A DNA stretch of 64,000 nucleotides from Selaginella moellendorffii (taxonomy: Eukaryota > Streptophyta > Lycopodiopsida > Selaginellales > Selaginellaceae), in contig NW_003314271.1 in assembly GCF_000143415.4 (NCBI RefSeq), forward strand, positions 2,039,883 through 2,103,882. Reading direction: 5' to 3'. The position numbers and the translations under genes are program-made. The notes under the pieces are model-generated. The model was not told the DNA's origin and ran no database searches. It saw only the letters and a program-made list of their open reading frames with translations. Positions 22,440 through 34,641 of this stretch are shown piece after piece (position 1 is the first letter of the stretch; each line of letters starts with the position of its first letter).

Positions 22440-23505
22440 CAGTGCAACAAAAGGCATTGGAGATCCGAGCACGGGGGTTTTGCCTTCTCGACAGACACCT
22501 TTACAGGAGGACTTCTCAAGATGTTTTGTTGTGGTGTGTGGGGGAACACAAGGCCCCTGAGCTCCTTCGCACTTTCCACTCTTGTGCAGGGCATTTCTCA
22601 GGACGAGTCACAGCACAGCTCCTCTTGTGCCATGGCTACTTTTGGCCTCGGATTCACCAAGATAGCTTGGCCTATACAAAGGCATGTGACCAGAACCAAC
22701 GGTTCAACCCCCAGAGCCATGTTCCATGTCTTCCTTTCCAGCTCATTACTTCTCCAGGCCCTTTTTTCCAGTGGGGACTTGACTTCATCGGCCCGATCAA
22801 CCCACCGAGCTCAAAAGGACAGCGATATATCATTGTGGCGACGGACTATTTCACAAAATGGGTCGAGCTCACCCCTCTGCGACAGGCAGATCAACAGTCT
22901 ACAGCAAAGTTTGTCTACGAGTACATCATTTGCCAATTTGGAGTTCCTGCTGTTTGGTTTCGGATCGTGGCAGTGGCTTCCTTGGATAGGTGATGTAGCA
23001 TCTTCTCCAACAGCTACAAGTCAAGCACGTGAAGAGCAGCAGCTATTATCCTGAGTGCAATGGCCAGGCAGAGTCCAACAACAAGATATTGAAGACAGTC
23101 ATCTCAAAGCTTGTGGAGGATCACCCAAGGCATTGGCACGAACACTTGGTTACGGCGTTGTGGGCCTTTTGAACGTCCTTCAAGACATCCATCTCTGCGA
23201 CCCCATTCTCCCTTGTCTATGGGACAGAGGCTGTGCTTCCAGTGGAGATCTAGGTGCCATCACTCTCACTTTCACTTCGATATGCAGCAACGATGCAGCT
23301 TAGCGATGAGGACAAGCTTCATGCATGTGACTTGGAGGTTCTTGCCTTGGAAGAACAGCGACGATCCACATTGGAACATCTCCTTCGAGGCAAGCAGAAG
23401 ATCAAGTCTGTCATTGATCACCGGCGGTTTGCCGAACCATTCGAGGATGGCAATCTGGTTCTACTCAAGGAGTTCACGCCACCTTCGAAGTTCTCCCCTC
23501 GCTAG
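22440..23505 (+). pseudogene. Integrase of the Tat-like element
   Basis: The zinc-binding region is read as FHSCAGHFSGRVTAQ and ACDQNQRF; the last Cys of the HHCC pattern is replaced. The core has QWGLDFIGPINPPSS (Asp 1) and IIVATDYFTKWVE (Asp 2). After a break near 22993, YYPECNGQAESNNKILK supplies the catalytic Glu at ~23055. C-terminal sequence runs to 23505. At least two frame breaks. Confidence 0.7.
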
Positions 23506-24960
23506 ACCGGCCCTACTTTGTCCAGCAACACATCGGAGGTGGAACATATATGTTAGTTGATGCTGATGGATGCGAGCTCCCACACGCTCACAACCACTCT
23601 CATCTCAAATGCTTCATCTGGTGAGGTGTTCCTCTTCTCTTCTTTTTCTTTTTCTTCCTTTCTTTCACTTTACTTTCATGGCTACTTTTCTTACTTTCAG
23701 AGGGTGTTTCTTCATTGGACCATGGCTCATGCCTTGGATTTTGCACTCAGGCTGCATTGCCATTTCTATGGAGGTTCCTCGCTTGGCTTAGTCTATGTTT
23801 CAAGTTCTTTGGCCCTTCCCTTACCATTACTACACCCCACACATTTCCCTCACTCATTCCATATCATCTACACTCACAATTCCATCACCAATCACTTCCA
23901 ACAGCATTGCCCGGACTTATCTCTAGATGCCCGTCTTGCATCTTTCCTTCTTTCACCATCATTCACATCTCCGTTTGAGGTCATATTTACACCATATCAT
24001 GGACACACATACATGCACCAGCAGCAAATGACACCACCTCATTTGGACATGCCGTTTCTGAGATATCCTTACGACCATTTTCCGACAATGCACTAGCTTT
24101 TCTGGAGCGACTTTCTTCCAACCAGGTGAACCTATTCACTCAAGGCACCTAGGTGGATCTTTAGGCAAGGCCACAGAAGCCGAGGCCACTTTCTTCTGCT
24201 CCATCACTCAGTGGACACATGCCACCTCCCTTTACCGGCAACCTAGTGACTGCAACATCCTTTTCAGCTGCTGACTTCTTCAGTCCGACACATCAGACTG
24301 GCCACCTTCTCAGAGTGCCACCCCATCTTAGCGCCCCACCATATCACTCCACCATATTGGTGCTGGAGCAGGTGCAAGAGTAGGAGCGAGAGTAAGTGGT
24401 TACCGGTTATAGGTTACAGGTCCCTAGTTACTGGTTACCGGTTACAAGCTACTCCGAGTGGTCACTGCTTACTCTACAAGCCAACAGTGGCCACCTTTTC
24501 AGAGTGCCACCACTATCTCAGCGCTCCACCATATCACTCCATCTTTCATCATTTCCACACTTACCACCCTTGGGCAACGCATCCCCTCTTCTACCTCTCT
24601 TTCTTTCTCGATTTCGGCCAATCCTTGGAGCATACCGGAAGTCATCAAGAGGCTGCATTTGCATATTACACTTTCCTAAGCCGAAATTCAGGTACGGGTT
24701 AAGTTTTTTGGGTGCTCACTCTTTTTCCTCTATTTTCCTCCTCTTTTCACACTTTTTCTACACTTTTCTTCAAGTTTAGGATCCAGTTTGACTACAGGGT
24801 TTCCCACCGGGTTTTCCTCTCTGTTTCCAAACTTCACACCTACCTCTTTTCTTTCTTTTCCACTTTGTTTTCTAGAGTTTCTACTATTTCACGCAGCTAC
24901 TAGCACTTGGCATCAGTAGCGGAGGTACACTCTACACTCTTCAGAGGGTTCTCACGCGTC
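23506..24960 (+). other. Pyrimidine-rich 3' region of the Tat-like element
   Basis: Open frames here are low-complexity Phe/Ser/His-rich by-products of CT-rich DNA. A ~60-bp segment (GGCCACCTT..CAGAGTGCCACC..CCACCATATCACTCCA) occurs twice, at 24295-24355 and 24482-24543, flanking the block that resembles 15645-15723. Possibly part of the 3' LTR. Confidence 0.4.
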
Positions 24961-25186
24961 TAGAGCTAGCGCGATCCACCGTGGTTGCATGTTAAGGCGT
25001 AGCCACCGAGAGTGTGTGTGTGAGAGAGAGAGGGAATATTCTGGTTCTCAAAATATTCCCCATCTTCCTTGTAAAATACCCCTGCCTCACAAGGGCAAGG
25101 GGGGGCATTTTTGAGAAGAGCATTGAAGCATTTCTTGTGTTTGAGCGAGCATTGGGGGAGGCACCCCTCCTTCCCCCAACATCTTC
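24961..25186. other. Unassigned junction sequence
   Basis: Short GTGTGTGAGAGAGAG tract followed by unique sequence. No gene is visible. Chromovirus gag resumes at about 25187. Confidence 0.35.
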
Positions 25187-25345
25187 ACTGGAGTCCTCCT
25201 CATGCAAGGATTCCTCATCCATAGCCTCTTGTTCGACCAGAGGCTCCAGCTCTGGAGGAGGTTTCGTCTCCACCTTGGTTCATTTCCGCCCTGCCTTTGC
25301 CATCTCCCAGCAATCCGCCTCTATCCTTCACTAGAACTAAGGAAA
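25187..25345 (-). pseudogene. Gag N-terminal fragment of the chromovirus complex
   Basis: Minus strand, collinear with 4470-4660 of copy 1 (segment SLHEEDSSE) and followed by the primer-binding site (GGTATCGGAGCC, minus strand, at ~25344-25358). It is the missing 5' end of the first internal region (10263-14514). Confidence 0.65.
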
Positions 25346-25362
25346 AGGCTCCGATACCAAAT

Positions 25363-26279
25363 TATAAGCCACAAATTTTTCCTCTCTAATTTGCCAGCTT
25401 ACCTCGTCTATCTGACCAACACTACTTTGGCCTTTGCTAAGTTCCCTCGCCAAGGTTTCCACCTATTGTACTAACTCCTACTTGGTCCTACTTGGTTTCA
25501 GCTATTCATTGCACAAGCAACGGAACGTTAACCATCCATCCATAGATTCCCAAATCTCTCCCAATCCCCCTCCCCGGGTTAAACTAGACTTAAGGTTCAG
25601 CTACACTCCCCATAAGCACAAGCAGCCAAGCATACCAAACCTCTAGATTCTTAACATCCCTTGGACAACAAAACTGANNNNNNNNNNNNNNNNNNNNNNN
25701 NNNNNNNNNNNNNNNNNNNNNNNNNNNNNNNNNNNNNNNNNNNNNNNNNNNNNNNNNNNNNNNNNNNNNNNNNNNNNGTTTTTGGGCCCCAAGGTTCTCA
25801 AGGGGGGCCCCCCTCCCCTTGGGCCGGGAACCCCCCAAGGGGTTTTCCTTCCGGGAGGGGGGGGGGTTTTTGAACCCTTCCTTGGGGGGCCCCTTGGGCC
25901 CCCCCGGGGTCCATGTTCTTTCCCCCCCAAGGTCTTTTGGTCCCAGTTTCAACCCCAAGTCGGTTTTTAAACCCCCCTAGAAAGTTCCTTCAAGAGGTGG
26001 TTCCGGGGCCCCCACGTTTCCCTTATTATACTTTTTGGAACCCCCTGGGGCCCCCCCCCCCCCCCCCCCCCCCCCCTCCTGGGAGACACACACTTTGGGT
26101 TTTCACCCCTTGATCTGTATTAGTACTCGGACTTGGTCTTAGACTTGATCTCGTACTCGATCTCGAACTCAATCTCGGACTCGACCTCAGACATGATCTC
26201 GGACTCGACCTCGGACTCGGTCTCGGACCCGATCTTGGCTCTCAAACTTTATCTCAAACTCGGTCTCGGAGTAGGCCTC
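25363..26279 (-). repeat. Middle LTR of the chromovirus complex, larger part (interrupted)
   Basis: Starts TATAAGCC (normally TGTAAGCC) and is collinear with the other LTRs to 26279, where a TRIM LTR begins. The missing end of this LTR is found at 35450-35607. GCCTC occurs on both sides of the break (26275-26279 and 35450-35454). It contains the assembly gap and poor-quality sequence. Confidence 0.7.
25678..25777. other. Assembly gap (100 N)
   Basis: Exactly 100 N, so probably a placeholder of unknown true size. The next ~300 bp look like a homopolymer-stretched version of the LTR sequence at 47340-47480. Confidence 0.98.
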
Positions 26280-26788
26280 TGTAGCGCACCTTATCTCTCT
26301 CCCCTTAAGCCAACTGGAAAAGGGGCAATTACTTGATGAGAGAGCCCTTAGTGGCTATTTTATCCCCATTTATCCCCCAAGGTTCCAAGGATCCACGGTG
26401 ACAGTATATCTAAATCTCATCCCATGATCACATGCGCTACACTCACCCCCCCTTCAGATATGTTAATGTCCTCATTGACTATTGACTAACAACCCCTACT
26501 GAGCTAAGGGGAACCAGCACCTCCATTTTTGCACTCAATCTACCAATCCTTCCATTGTGTAGACCAGCTATTCCATGTGAGGCAACTAGTCATCCACCCG
26601 TACCGCAGTCCCACGGTGGATACCTTCGTCCGTGGATACTCCACACAAGAGGAAGGATGTACGCATGGATGCCCAATACGTACGATTTCAAATTTAGGGG
26701 TAGGAATATACCTTGCTCAAGGGTATATTATACTTTTAAGTAGCCACTAATCAATGGGAATCGAACCCATGCCATTTGCTCCGATACT
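26280..26788 (-). mobile_element. TRIM copy 2 (TGTAGCGC family), one LTR plus internal region
   Basis: A 162-bp LTR (26280-26441, TGTAGCGCACC..GCGCTACA), a purine tract on the minus strand (seen as CTCACCCCCCCTTCAG at 26442), and the full internal region up to a primer-binding-like GCTCCGATACTA at 26777-26788. The second LTR is absent. Confidence 0.8.
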
Positions 26789-27039
26789 AGCATAACATGC
26801 CACGTGTCCATGCCACGTGTCCATAGGAACCCAAGGTTCAGGGCCTTGGGCCATTGAACAAAGGAACGGTGCCAAACTCCCAAGCGTGGAGCCAAGGAGT
26901 GATGGAACCGAACCACGGAGCAACTCCCAAACATAAAGCCTAAGGAGCGAAGGGACAGGAGCCCGGAGCGACTTGGAACAGTCCTAGAGTAACCAGCATC
27001 CCAATGCCAAGACCAACACACAAAACGGAGCCAAATGGA
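26789..27039. repeat. Repeat family W, copy 2, left part (reverse complement)
   Basis: Matches the reverse complement of 6005-6270. It is interrupted at ATGGA (27035-27039) by the 7.6-kb LTR element and resumes at 34642, where the reverse complement of 5870-6005 follows. A clean target site for that insertion. Confidence 0.6.
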
Positions 27040-28766
27040 TGTAAGCGACTAATTTTTCCATTCTACTTTAGTAACTTAACCACACCTCTGACCACTTGGA
27101 GGAGTCTCATTCACAACCTCCATAAGTCCAATCCAGGACTTGGGACTTGCTAGCCTCGAGAATGGCATCCATGCCACTCAACATTTGCACTTGGTCCAAG
27201 TGCTCCACGTGTCCGATCCCATGACCGACACTCAAAGGTACCACCGACATAGCAGCCCGTTACGCTAAGGCCATGCCCAATCACCTTTGCCACACTGGTA
27301 GTCCAATACCACTTGCATCACAGTCTTGGCTCTCCAAGACTAGGCAAACCATCCGTGAGTGGTCATCTCAGATCCACTCCTTAGCATCCTTAGGATGCCC
27401 ACCGATAAGGGGAATAGCCTTCCCCAATATCCCTCTGTCAGTCCCCACTAAGTCCCTTTTTGCCCCTGGCCGTGTTTGCCAACACTGCCACTGGATCGAG
27501 ACCCACAGGCCCGACCACTAAGTCCCACGGTCCTCTGGGACTTCCTCACCACACGACTGTGTCCTTGGTCACTACCCCAGAGGACTGCTCCTCTTCCTTT
27601 CCACAATCTGGGCCTTTGGGACAACATTTCGGAACACCGTGGCCTTACGCGAGCCACCTGGGTACTCTCCTCGCCTTCTGCCCTTGGGTGCTCTAGCCAT
27701 GGGCTTAGAGCGGGTTCCGTTGAGCCACACCAAGTATCCAAGTAGGTAGTGCCACCCACACTTGGACTGGGAGCATCGGCCAGTCGATCTCCCGGGGGAA
27801 CTAGAGCCGGCTCTTGAACATTTCACCAAGCTACCCCGCTTGTCGGTCCATGTTCATTCTAGTCTTGGACTTCCCAGTGGTCAGCTCATCACCCAACTTT
27901 GGGTCTGGCCTTCCTGGGCCAAATTGGCCTTTCCTGGCCAAACTGGCTCCACTGGGCTCCAACCCCCACACTCTCCCTACTATACTTTTGGAACCCCCCG
28001 GGGGACGATCGCTTTGGGCTTTCACCCAACTGCCTGTATTAGTATTCGGACTCGGACTCGGGCTCGGACTCGGACTCGGACTCGGTCTTGGTCCCGGTTT
28101 TGGACTCGGACTCGGTCTCGGTCTCGGTCTCGGTCTCGATCTCGGACTCGGTCTCGGTCTCGGTCTCGGTCTCGGTTCCATCTCGGACTCCATCTCGGAC
28201 TCTATCTCGGGTCCATCTCGGACTCCATCTCGGACCCCGTCTCGGGTCCATCTCGGACTCCATCTCGGACTCCGTCTCGGTCCATCTCGGACTCCATCTC
28301 GGACCCCATCTCAGGTCCATCTCGGACTCCATATCGGACTCCGTCTCGGTCCTTCTCGGACTCCTTCTCGGGTCCATCTCGGACTCCATCTCGGGTCCAT
28401 CTCGGACTCCATCTCGGGTCCATCTCGGACTCCACTTCGGACTCCAACTCGGGTCCACCTCGGACTCCACTTCGGACTCCAACTCGGGTCCATCTCGGAC
28501 TCCACTTCGGACTCCAACTCGAGTCCATCTCGGACACTTCCACGTGTCATGTGTTGGTCCTTTTGGGTCCCTTTTTGGAGCCTCGCTTTTTGCTCGCTTT
28601 GTGCTCGTTCCTCGAGCACTTCGTTGGGGGTTCCACTCCCGCTCTTGACTTTTCAAGTCGGAGCTTTTGGTCCAAACGTGTTATGCTCGTTTGGCTCTCG
28701 CTTCGGCCACTACCACGTGGCGCCCTTCCGGCTCCACTTTGGGGCCTAGGGATTTTGTGTCTCACA
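27040..28766 (-). repeat. Left (3') LTR of the LARD
   Basis: 1727 bp. It contains the TATA-like CTATACTTTTGG block, a C-tract and a long minisatellite of TCTCGGACTCCA/TCTCGGTCTCGG units (28040-28540). Long open frames on both strands here are translations of that minisatellite, not genes. Confidence 0.9.
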
Positions 28767-31700
28767 ACTCCACCACCCATAGACGAAGTTCGATGTCCTC
28801 ATCGAACGGTAAACCGTTTTATAAAGTACCACCCGCATGTGTTACCACTTACATCCTTGGCACCTAGCCAATATTTGTCAATGGTTTGACATTGAAGGCT
28901 CACCATGCCTTCTCCATATTCGTCAATGGTTTGACACCAAAGGCTCACCATGCCTTGCCCATCCTCTAAGGAGGGTAGTCTCTCCAACTTAGAGACTGAT
29001 TAGACCACATGTAGTGGTTCTCTCCTTTTATTGATTTAGTTCTTGCTAAACCTCTTAGAGACCCTTCTCTAAGTCAATACCACTACTCCTTCTCGAGTAG
29101 TCTCAATTTCCATTGATTGAACATTTGCACCTTGGAACTTTTACTCTTTGACTTCTGGAAGTCAATTCCCTAGGTGTCTCCAACACCTTGCATTGCACAT
29201 ATTGTGCAACTCCACTCCCTCACCCTAGGAAGTTCTCTACTTGAGGGCACCATCATCCTCTCTTCTATTTCGTGCCACCTTGGGCACTAAGTTCCAGTTA
29301 TCATACTTTGTGCTAGGGCTGTCCATGGCCCTATCATTTGGCTACTTTACCGCTCCCTCCCTCGGAGCTTCCCCTTTCGCCAAACCGGAGCAATTCGGAA
29401 TCCATCCTTGGAAACTCGCTTCCTTTTCCGCAATTTGTTAGCGTCCAACACATTAGTGTTCCTCGCCTAACTTTGCCACTTGGATTCCTTCCAAGGGATT
29501 CCACGGCCCTATTTTGGCCACTCATCTTTTGCTCCTATCCGTTGATTGTTGCACCAAGCAACACTGAATCTCTACCTCCCTCCTTGAGGTATTCTTTTGA
29601 TTCCATAGCAAAGGCTCTGCTTTGCCAAGACTAGGGTGTTCACCCCTAGTAAGTCTCTTTAGCACCTTCTGCTATGGGCTCTATCCACGGCCCAACTTGG
29701 TGACCCTCCCATGGGTCGTTTTAAAGACTACTTTCCTTGGACACACTATGCCATCGCAATGACATAGCTCATTTCCCTAAGGTGCTTTTCCCACTTGGTC
29801 ACCTTGACCAAGCTACACCATCATCAATAGTTCAAATCAACACTTTGAACTAGGAACCTTATTCCTTAACCCAAACAAGGACCTTGTCCTTATTTAGCCA
29901 CAAGATCACCTAGTGATCTCACCTCGGCACCTTAACAGGTTTGCCAATAGGTACTAGGTCTTCCAGACCTTTAACTTGTTAACTACGACCCCGGGGGCAT
30001 CCCCCACACTTGGCGGTGCACCCAAGCCAGCCCTTCCGACCAAGGGTCCATAGCAACTGAGATTAGGTGTCCCCATCTCACTCACCACGTCCTTGGTGCC
30101 ACTTGCACCAAAGCGTTCAAGTTAGATATGCCAAGCTTTCACACTAAGCAATCTAACCGTGCATCACGACTCCGAGGCATCCCTCGCTTGGCGGTGTGCC
30201 CAAACCAGTCTCCCCACTGAGAGTCCATGACCACCGAAATATGAGTGTCCTCATATTCCAAACCATCACCACGCCCTAGTGATTTGGGACTCGAACCCAA
30301 GCACTAGAGGGTCGGGACTCGAACCCAACCTCCGTATATGCATCTACGGAAGGCATCATCCAAGATGCCAGGCGTGACTCCCCACGCCGGTGCACCAACT
30401 TTTATTTAAAGCGCGCTACAGATCACAACTTAGGAACCTAGTTCCCCCGCACTGCCAAGTCCTCTCACTTGGCAAGCCTGTGATCATGCATGGACTCCTC
30501 CATGCTTGGCCCCATGGCCCACCCTTTTTAAAGTTATCACTTTCAACTAGGGTATTTGTTCCCCTGACTTGCCAATCTCGCTTGGCAAGTCCTCTGACCA
30601 CTGTAACATGGTTCTTGCACAAGCGTGAAAGTCCTTGACCATCGACTTTCGTTCAAAGCCCTCTCTTTGAACACTCGGGAACTACTTCCCTAACCTTGAC
30701 AGCCTTGCCTCATGGCAAGCTTCAAGACCACGCTTCTGCTGCGCCACTCTGATTTCGCGCGTTCTATGAACCATTTACACTTGGCCTTTCTAGGTACTAA
30801 GCTACCTAGAATCGTCTTCGGGAACATTGAAGGAACTCTGTCCCTTAGCTTGCTAAGGCCTCCCTTTTTGCAAGTTTCCCAATTGCCACATAGTCTAACA
30901 TGGACAATTCCATATTTTAGACTCTCCATGGCATCACGGTTGCTAGCGGCAACACCCTCGAGCCCCCACTTGATTCTCCACTCCCAGCTGGCATAACCAA
31001 CCTTGGTTATGCCCTTCGATTCCTATGGTTCGGTTCCATCCCCTTACTTCTTGCTTTTGGCTTCACGCCTTTCCTTCGGTCATTCTCCTCCAGACTAGGA
31101 GGATAGCTTTGCACTTTCTATCATGCCTTAGCAAGTATTCTTAGGGATGAACCTACCCAATAGCCCAGGGAGTGGTTCCTCAATCCGGGTATGCTCACTT
31201 TATAATCCCACACACTGGGATTACATTGTTGCTTATGGGCCTTTACATGCCCATCACTAACCTTGCCAAAATTCCATTCTAGGCTTTGTCCAACTCGGGT
31301 AGACAGTCCTCTCCTGTCTCCGCAACCTTGGACATTTGGATAGCACCTTCTATCCATCATTCGCTAGGGACTTAGTCCCTTGGGCTTTATCCATTGCCCT
31401 CGCGACATCAAACACAACCTCTTGGTGTTCTAGAGTGTTCGGGTGTCCCAATGATGGCTTTCTTGACAATGAGTATTTCCTTTTATGACATTGACTTACT
31501 ATATCGCAACATAAGCAACTTATCCCCCGTAAGGGTATATCCGACTTCCCTATGCTAGAAGTCTTGGGTAGCTACCTTCTACCCGTTTAACTAGTTATTT
31601 TGCACCTCTTGCTTAGTTGCCTCATAGTTGTCAAGTCCTACAACTCATTGCTTGGTGCTTTCACACCTCCATCATTATCTGGGTCACCACACTCCAACTG

Positions 31701-32870
31701 CATGCTCTGCAGCTTAGGCTATGCCATTCCCATTTCCATTGGGATCCCTTTGGCAAGGGGTTCTCATGAACCCACCAACATAGCCTCAAGGTACCACACC
31801 TTGGCACATTTGGTGTCTCCACACCATCGGCTCCACGAGCCTACCTCTATGACACTTCCCCTTCGTGTTTAAGTCTTTGCCAAGACCAACACCTCTCTTT
31901 CTCAGGCCAACCATCCGTTAGCACTGCACTATAGAGGTCACACACAACTTTGTGTCAAAGTTGTTTTCTTCTGGGAACACCTTTCCCATAACTTTAGCAT
32001 GGCACATTTTGCCATCGATGAGATACCCTCTGTTCTCATCCTTGGATCCTATGATCCCCCCCCCATCCTTCATGGGGTACAACACACCTCAGTCCAAATG
32101 CTCCAATTAGTCTTTTTAGGACCTTTCCTTGACTCTACTTGAGTCATCCAGCAGTTTCTGACTTGGTTCATCCACCGACCCGTAAGGTCCCACTTGTGAG
32201 GCACTAGCTCACTGGAATACACTTCTTGCATTCCTGTCCTACTCAGAAGGACTATTTTTACAAGTGTTACTCTGACACTTGTTTTTGTTCTCTGGGGCAA
32301 CCTCTGCCCCTTAGGACTACTTGTCCATGTGATGAGAATACCAACTCATCTCTGAGTACACCCCCCAACTCCTTGGGTTGTTCCAGCATTTATTACAGGT
32401 AGCCCTGGCTACCATTTCAAGGACTTGAGTCCTCTTCCGTATTTGACCTCCCACGGTCATTACTTCTGGTCTCACATTCATGAGCACCAACCTCAACTAT
32501 ATGAGGATAATCTTGTGACTCCCTTATTGCTTTGGAGTCTTTATCTTTCCTGTGATCCCAACTTTAGTTGTTTACAACAACTAAATTGGCCCGTTTGCTG
32601 AGTCAAACGCTCATCTGGATCACCTCCTCAACTCAATGAGGAAAACCTTGCACCGTTCCCAAGATCCCAAAGTCGTTCCATTATTGGCCCCTTTTCTATC
32701 CACCACCTTGTCTACAAGTTCACACATGAACTGTAATGGAGAGCCATGTCTTCCAGACCTGCTACTCCTCAAGGATAGGCCCACTTCTCGGACCTTCCGT
32801 TGCCAACACCAGTGGTGATATACTTGAGCACCAATAAAAGTCAGACTAAGGAACAGCTCCGATACCAAGT
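28767..32870 (-). other. Interior of the LARD, non-coding
   Basis: No gag, protease, RT or integrase motif in any frame; only short open frames. The left end (PPT side) and 30170-30400 match non-coding parts of the chromovirus interior. Two related short blocks (TTGTCAATGGTTTGACA) lie at 28875-28935. Confidence 0.7.
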
Positions 32871-34641
32871 TGTAAGCGACTAATTTTTCCATTCTACTTT
32901 AGTCACTTAACCACACCTCTGACCACTTGGAGGAGTCTCATTCACAACCTCCATAAGTCCAATCCAGGACTTGGGACTTGCTAGCCTCGAGAATGGCATC
33001 CATGCCACTCAACATTTGCACTTGGTCCAAGTGCTCCACGTGTTCGATCCCATGACCGACACTCAAAGGTACCACCGACATAGCAGCCCGTTACGCTAAG
33101 GCCATGCCCAATCACCTTTGCCACACTGGTAGTCCAATACCACTTGCATCACAGTCTTGGCTCTCCAAGACTAGGCAAACCATCCGTGAGTGGTCATCTC
33201 AGATCCACTCCTTAGCATCCTTAGGACGCCCACCGACAAGGGGAATAGCCTTCCCCAATATCCCTCTGTCAGTCCCCACTAAGTCCCTTTTTGCCCCTGG
33301 CCGTGTTTGCCAACACTGCCACTGGATCGAGACCCACAGGCCCGACCACTAAGTCCCACGGTCCTCTGGGACTTCCTCACCACAGGACTGTGTTCTTGGT
33401 CACTACCCCAGAGGACTGCTCCTCTTCCTTTCCACAGTCTGGGCCTTTGGGACAACATTTCGGAACACCGTGGCCTTACGCGACCCACCTGGGTACTCTC
33501 CTCGCCTTCTGCCCTTGGGTGCTCTAGCCATGGGCTTAGAGCGGGTTCCGTTGAGCCACACCAGGTATCCAAGTAGGTAGTGCCACCCACACTTGGACTG
33601 GGAGCATCGGCCAGTCGATCTCCCGGGGGAACTAGAGCCAGCTCTTGAACATTTCACCAAGCTACCCCGCTTGTCGGTCCATGTTCACTCTAGTCTTGGA
33701 CTTCCCAGTGGTCAGCTCATCACCCAACTCTGGGTCTGGCCTTCCTGGGCCAAACTGGCCTTTCCTGGCCAAACTGGCTCCACTGGGCTCCAACCCCCAC
33801 ACTCTCCCTACTATACTTTTGGACCCCCCGCAGCCCCCCCCCCTGGGGGACGATCGCTTTGGGCTTTCACCCAACTGCCTGTATTAGTATTCGGACTCGG
33901 ACTCGGGCTCGAACTCGGACTCGGACTCGGTCTCGGTCCCGGTTTCGGACTCGGACTCGGTCTCGGTCTCGGTCTCGGCCTCGGTCTCGGTCTCGGTCTC
34001 GGTTCCATCTCGGACTCCATCTTGGACTCCATCTCGGACTCCATCTCGGACCCCGTCTCGGGTCCATCTCGGACTCCATCTCGGACTCCGTCTCAGTCCA
34101 TCTCGGACTCCATCTCGGACCCCATCTCGGGTCCATCTCGGACTCCATATCGGACTCCGTCTCGGTCCATCTCGGACTCCTTCTCAGACTCCTTCTCGGG
34201 TCCATCTCGGACTCCATCTCAGGTCCATCTCGGACTCCACTTCGGACTCCAACTCGGGTCCACCTCGGAGTCCACTTCGGACTCCAACTCGGGTCCATCT
34301 CGGACTCCACTTCGGACTCCAACTTGGGTCCATCTCGGACTCCACTTCGGACTCCAACTCGAGTCCATCTCGGACTCCACTTCGGACTCCAACTCGAGTC
34401 CATCTCGGACACTTCCACGTGTCATGTGTTGGTCCTTTTGGGTCCCTTTTTGGAGCCTCGCTTTTTGCTCGCTTCGTGCTCGTTCCTCGAGCACTTCGTT
34501 GGGGGTTCCACTCCCGCTCTTGACTTTTCAAGTCGGAGCTTTTGGTCCAAACGTGTTATGCTCGTTTGGCTCTCGCTTCAGCCACTACCACGTGGCGCCC
34601 TTCCGGCTCCACTTTGGGGCCTAGGGATTTTGTGTCTCACA
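32871..34641 (-). repeat. Right (5') LTR of the LARD
   Basis: 1771 bp, nearly identical to the left LTR outside the minisatellite (33890-34410), where unit numbers differ. A further partial copy is at 61771-63165. Confidence 0.9.

Larger units (their letters stand above)
16382..24100 (+). mobile_element. Tat/Athila-like Ty3/gypsy element, decayed, with an extra RNase H
   Basis: Plus-strand order: gag (16.7-17.7 kb), protease (18.0-18.7), an RNase H of the second (archaeal-like) type (19.4-19.8), RT (20.0-21.8, interrupted by Cassandra copy 2), gypsy RNase H (21.8-22.4), integrase (22.4-23.5). RT wording such as SFMDGFPGYNQI and WVANLVLACKANGKL resembles the Tat/Athila branch of plant Ty3 elements. 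Many in-frame stops. LTR boundaries were not found with confidence, so the ends are approximate. Confidence 0.75.
27040..34641 (-). mobile_element. LARD: 7.6-kb non-autonomous LTR retrotransposon
   Basis: Two long LTRs (27040-28766 and 32871-34641), TGTAAGCG..CTCACA, flanked by ATGGA on both sides (27035-27039 and 34642-34646). A minus-strand primer-binding site, TTGGTATCGGAGC, lies at 32857-32869. The 4.1-kb interior has no gag or pol, so this is a large retrotransposon derivative. The two LTRs differ at only about a dozen places in their first ~940 bp, so the insertion is young relative to its surroundings. LTR ends and PPT-side sequence resemble the chromovirus, the likely source of its enzymes. 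Confidence 0.9.

Noticed and set aside
23557-24096. A 179-codon Phe/Ser/His-rich protein
   Set aside because: Low-complexity translation of CT-rich 3' DNA behind a decayed integrase; no domain or start support.
26750-26790. A tRNA gene on the minus strand (GGGTTCGATTCCC)
   Set aside because: T-arm-like sequence only; no acceptor, D or anticodon arm. It lies in the TRIM interior next to the primer-binding site.
27762-28889. Long open frames (up to 375 codons) on both strands in the LARD LTRs
   Set aside because: They translate the TCTCGGACTC minisatellite in different frames; no start context, splice signals or conserved domain.
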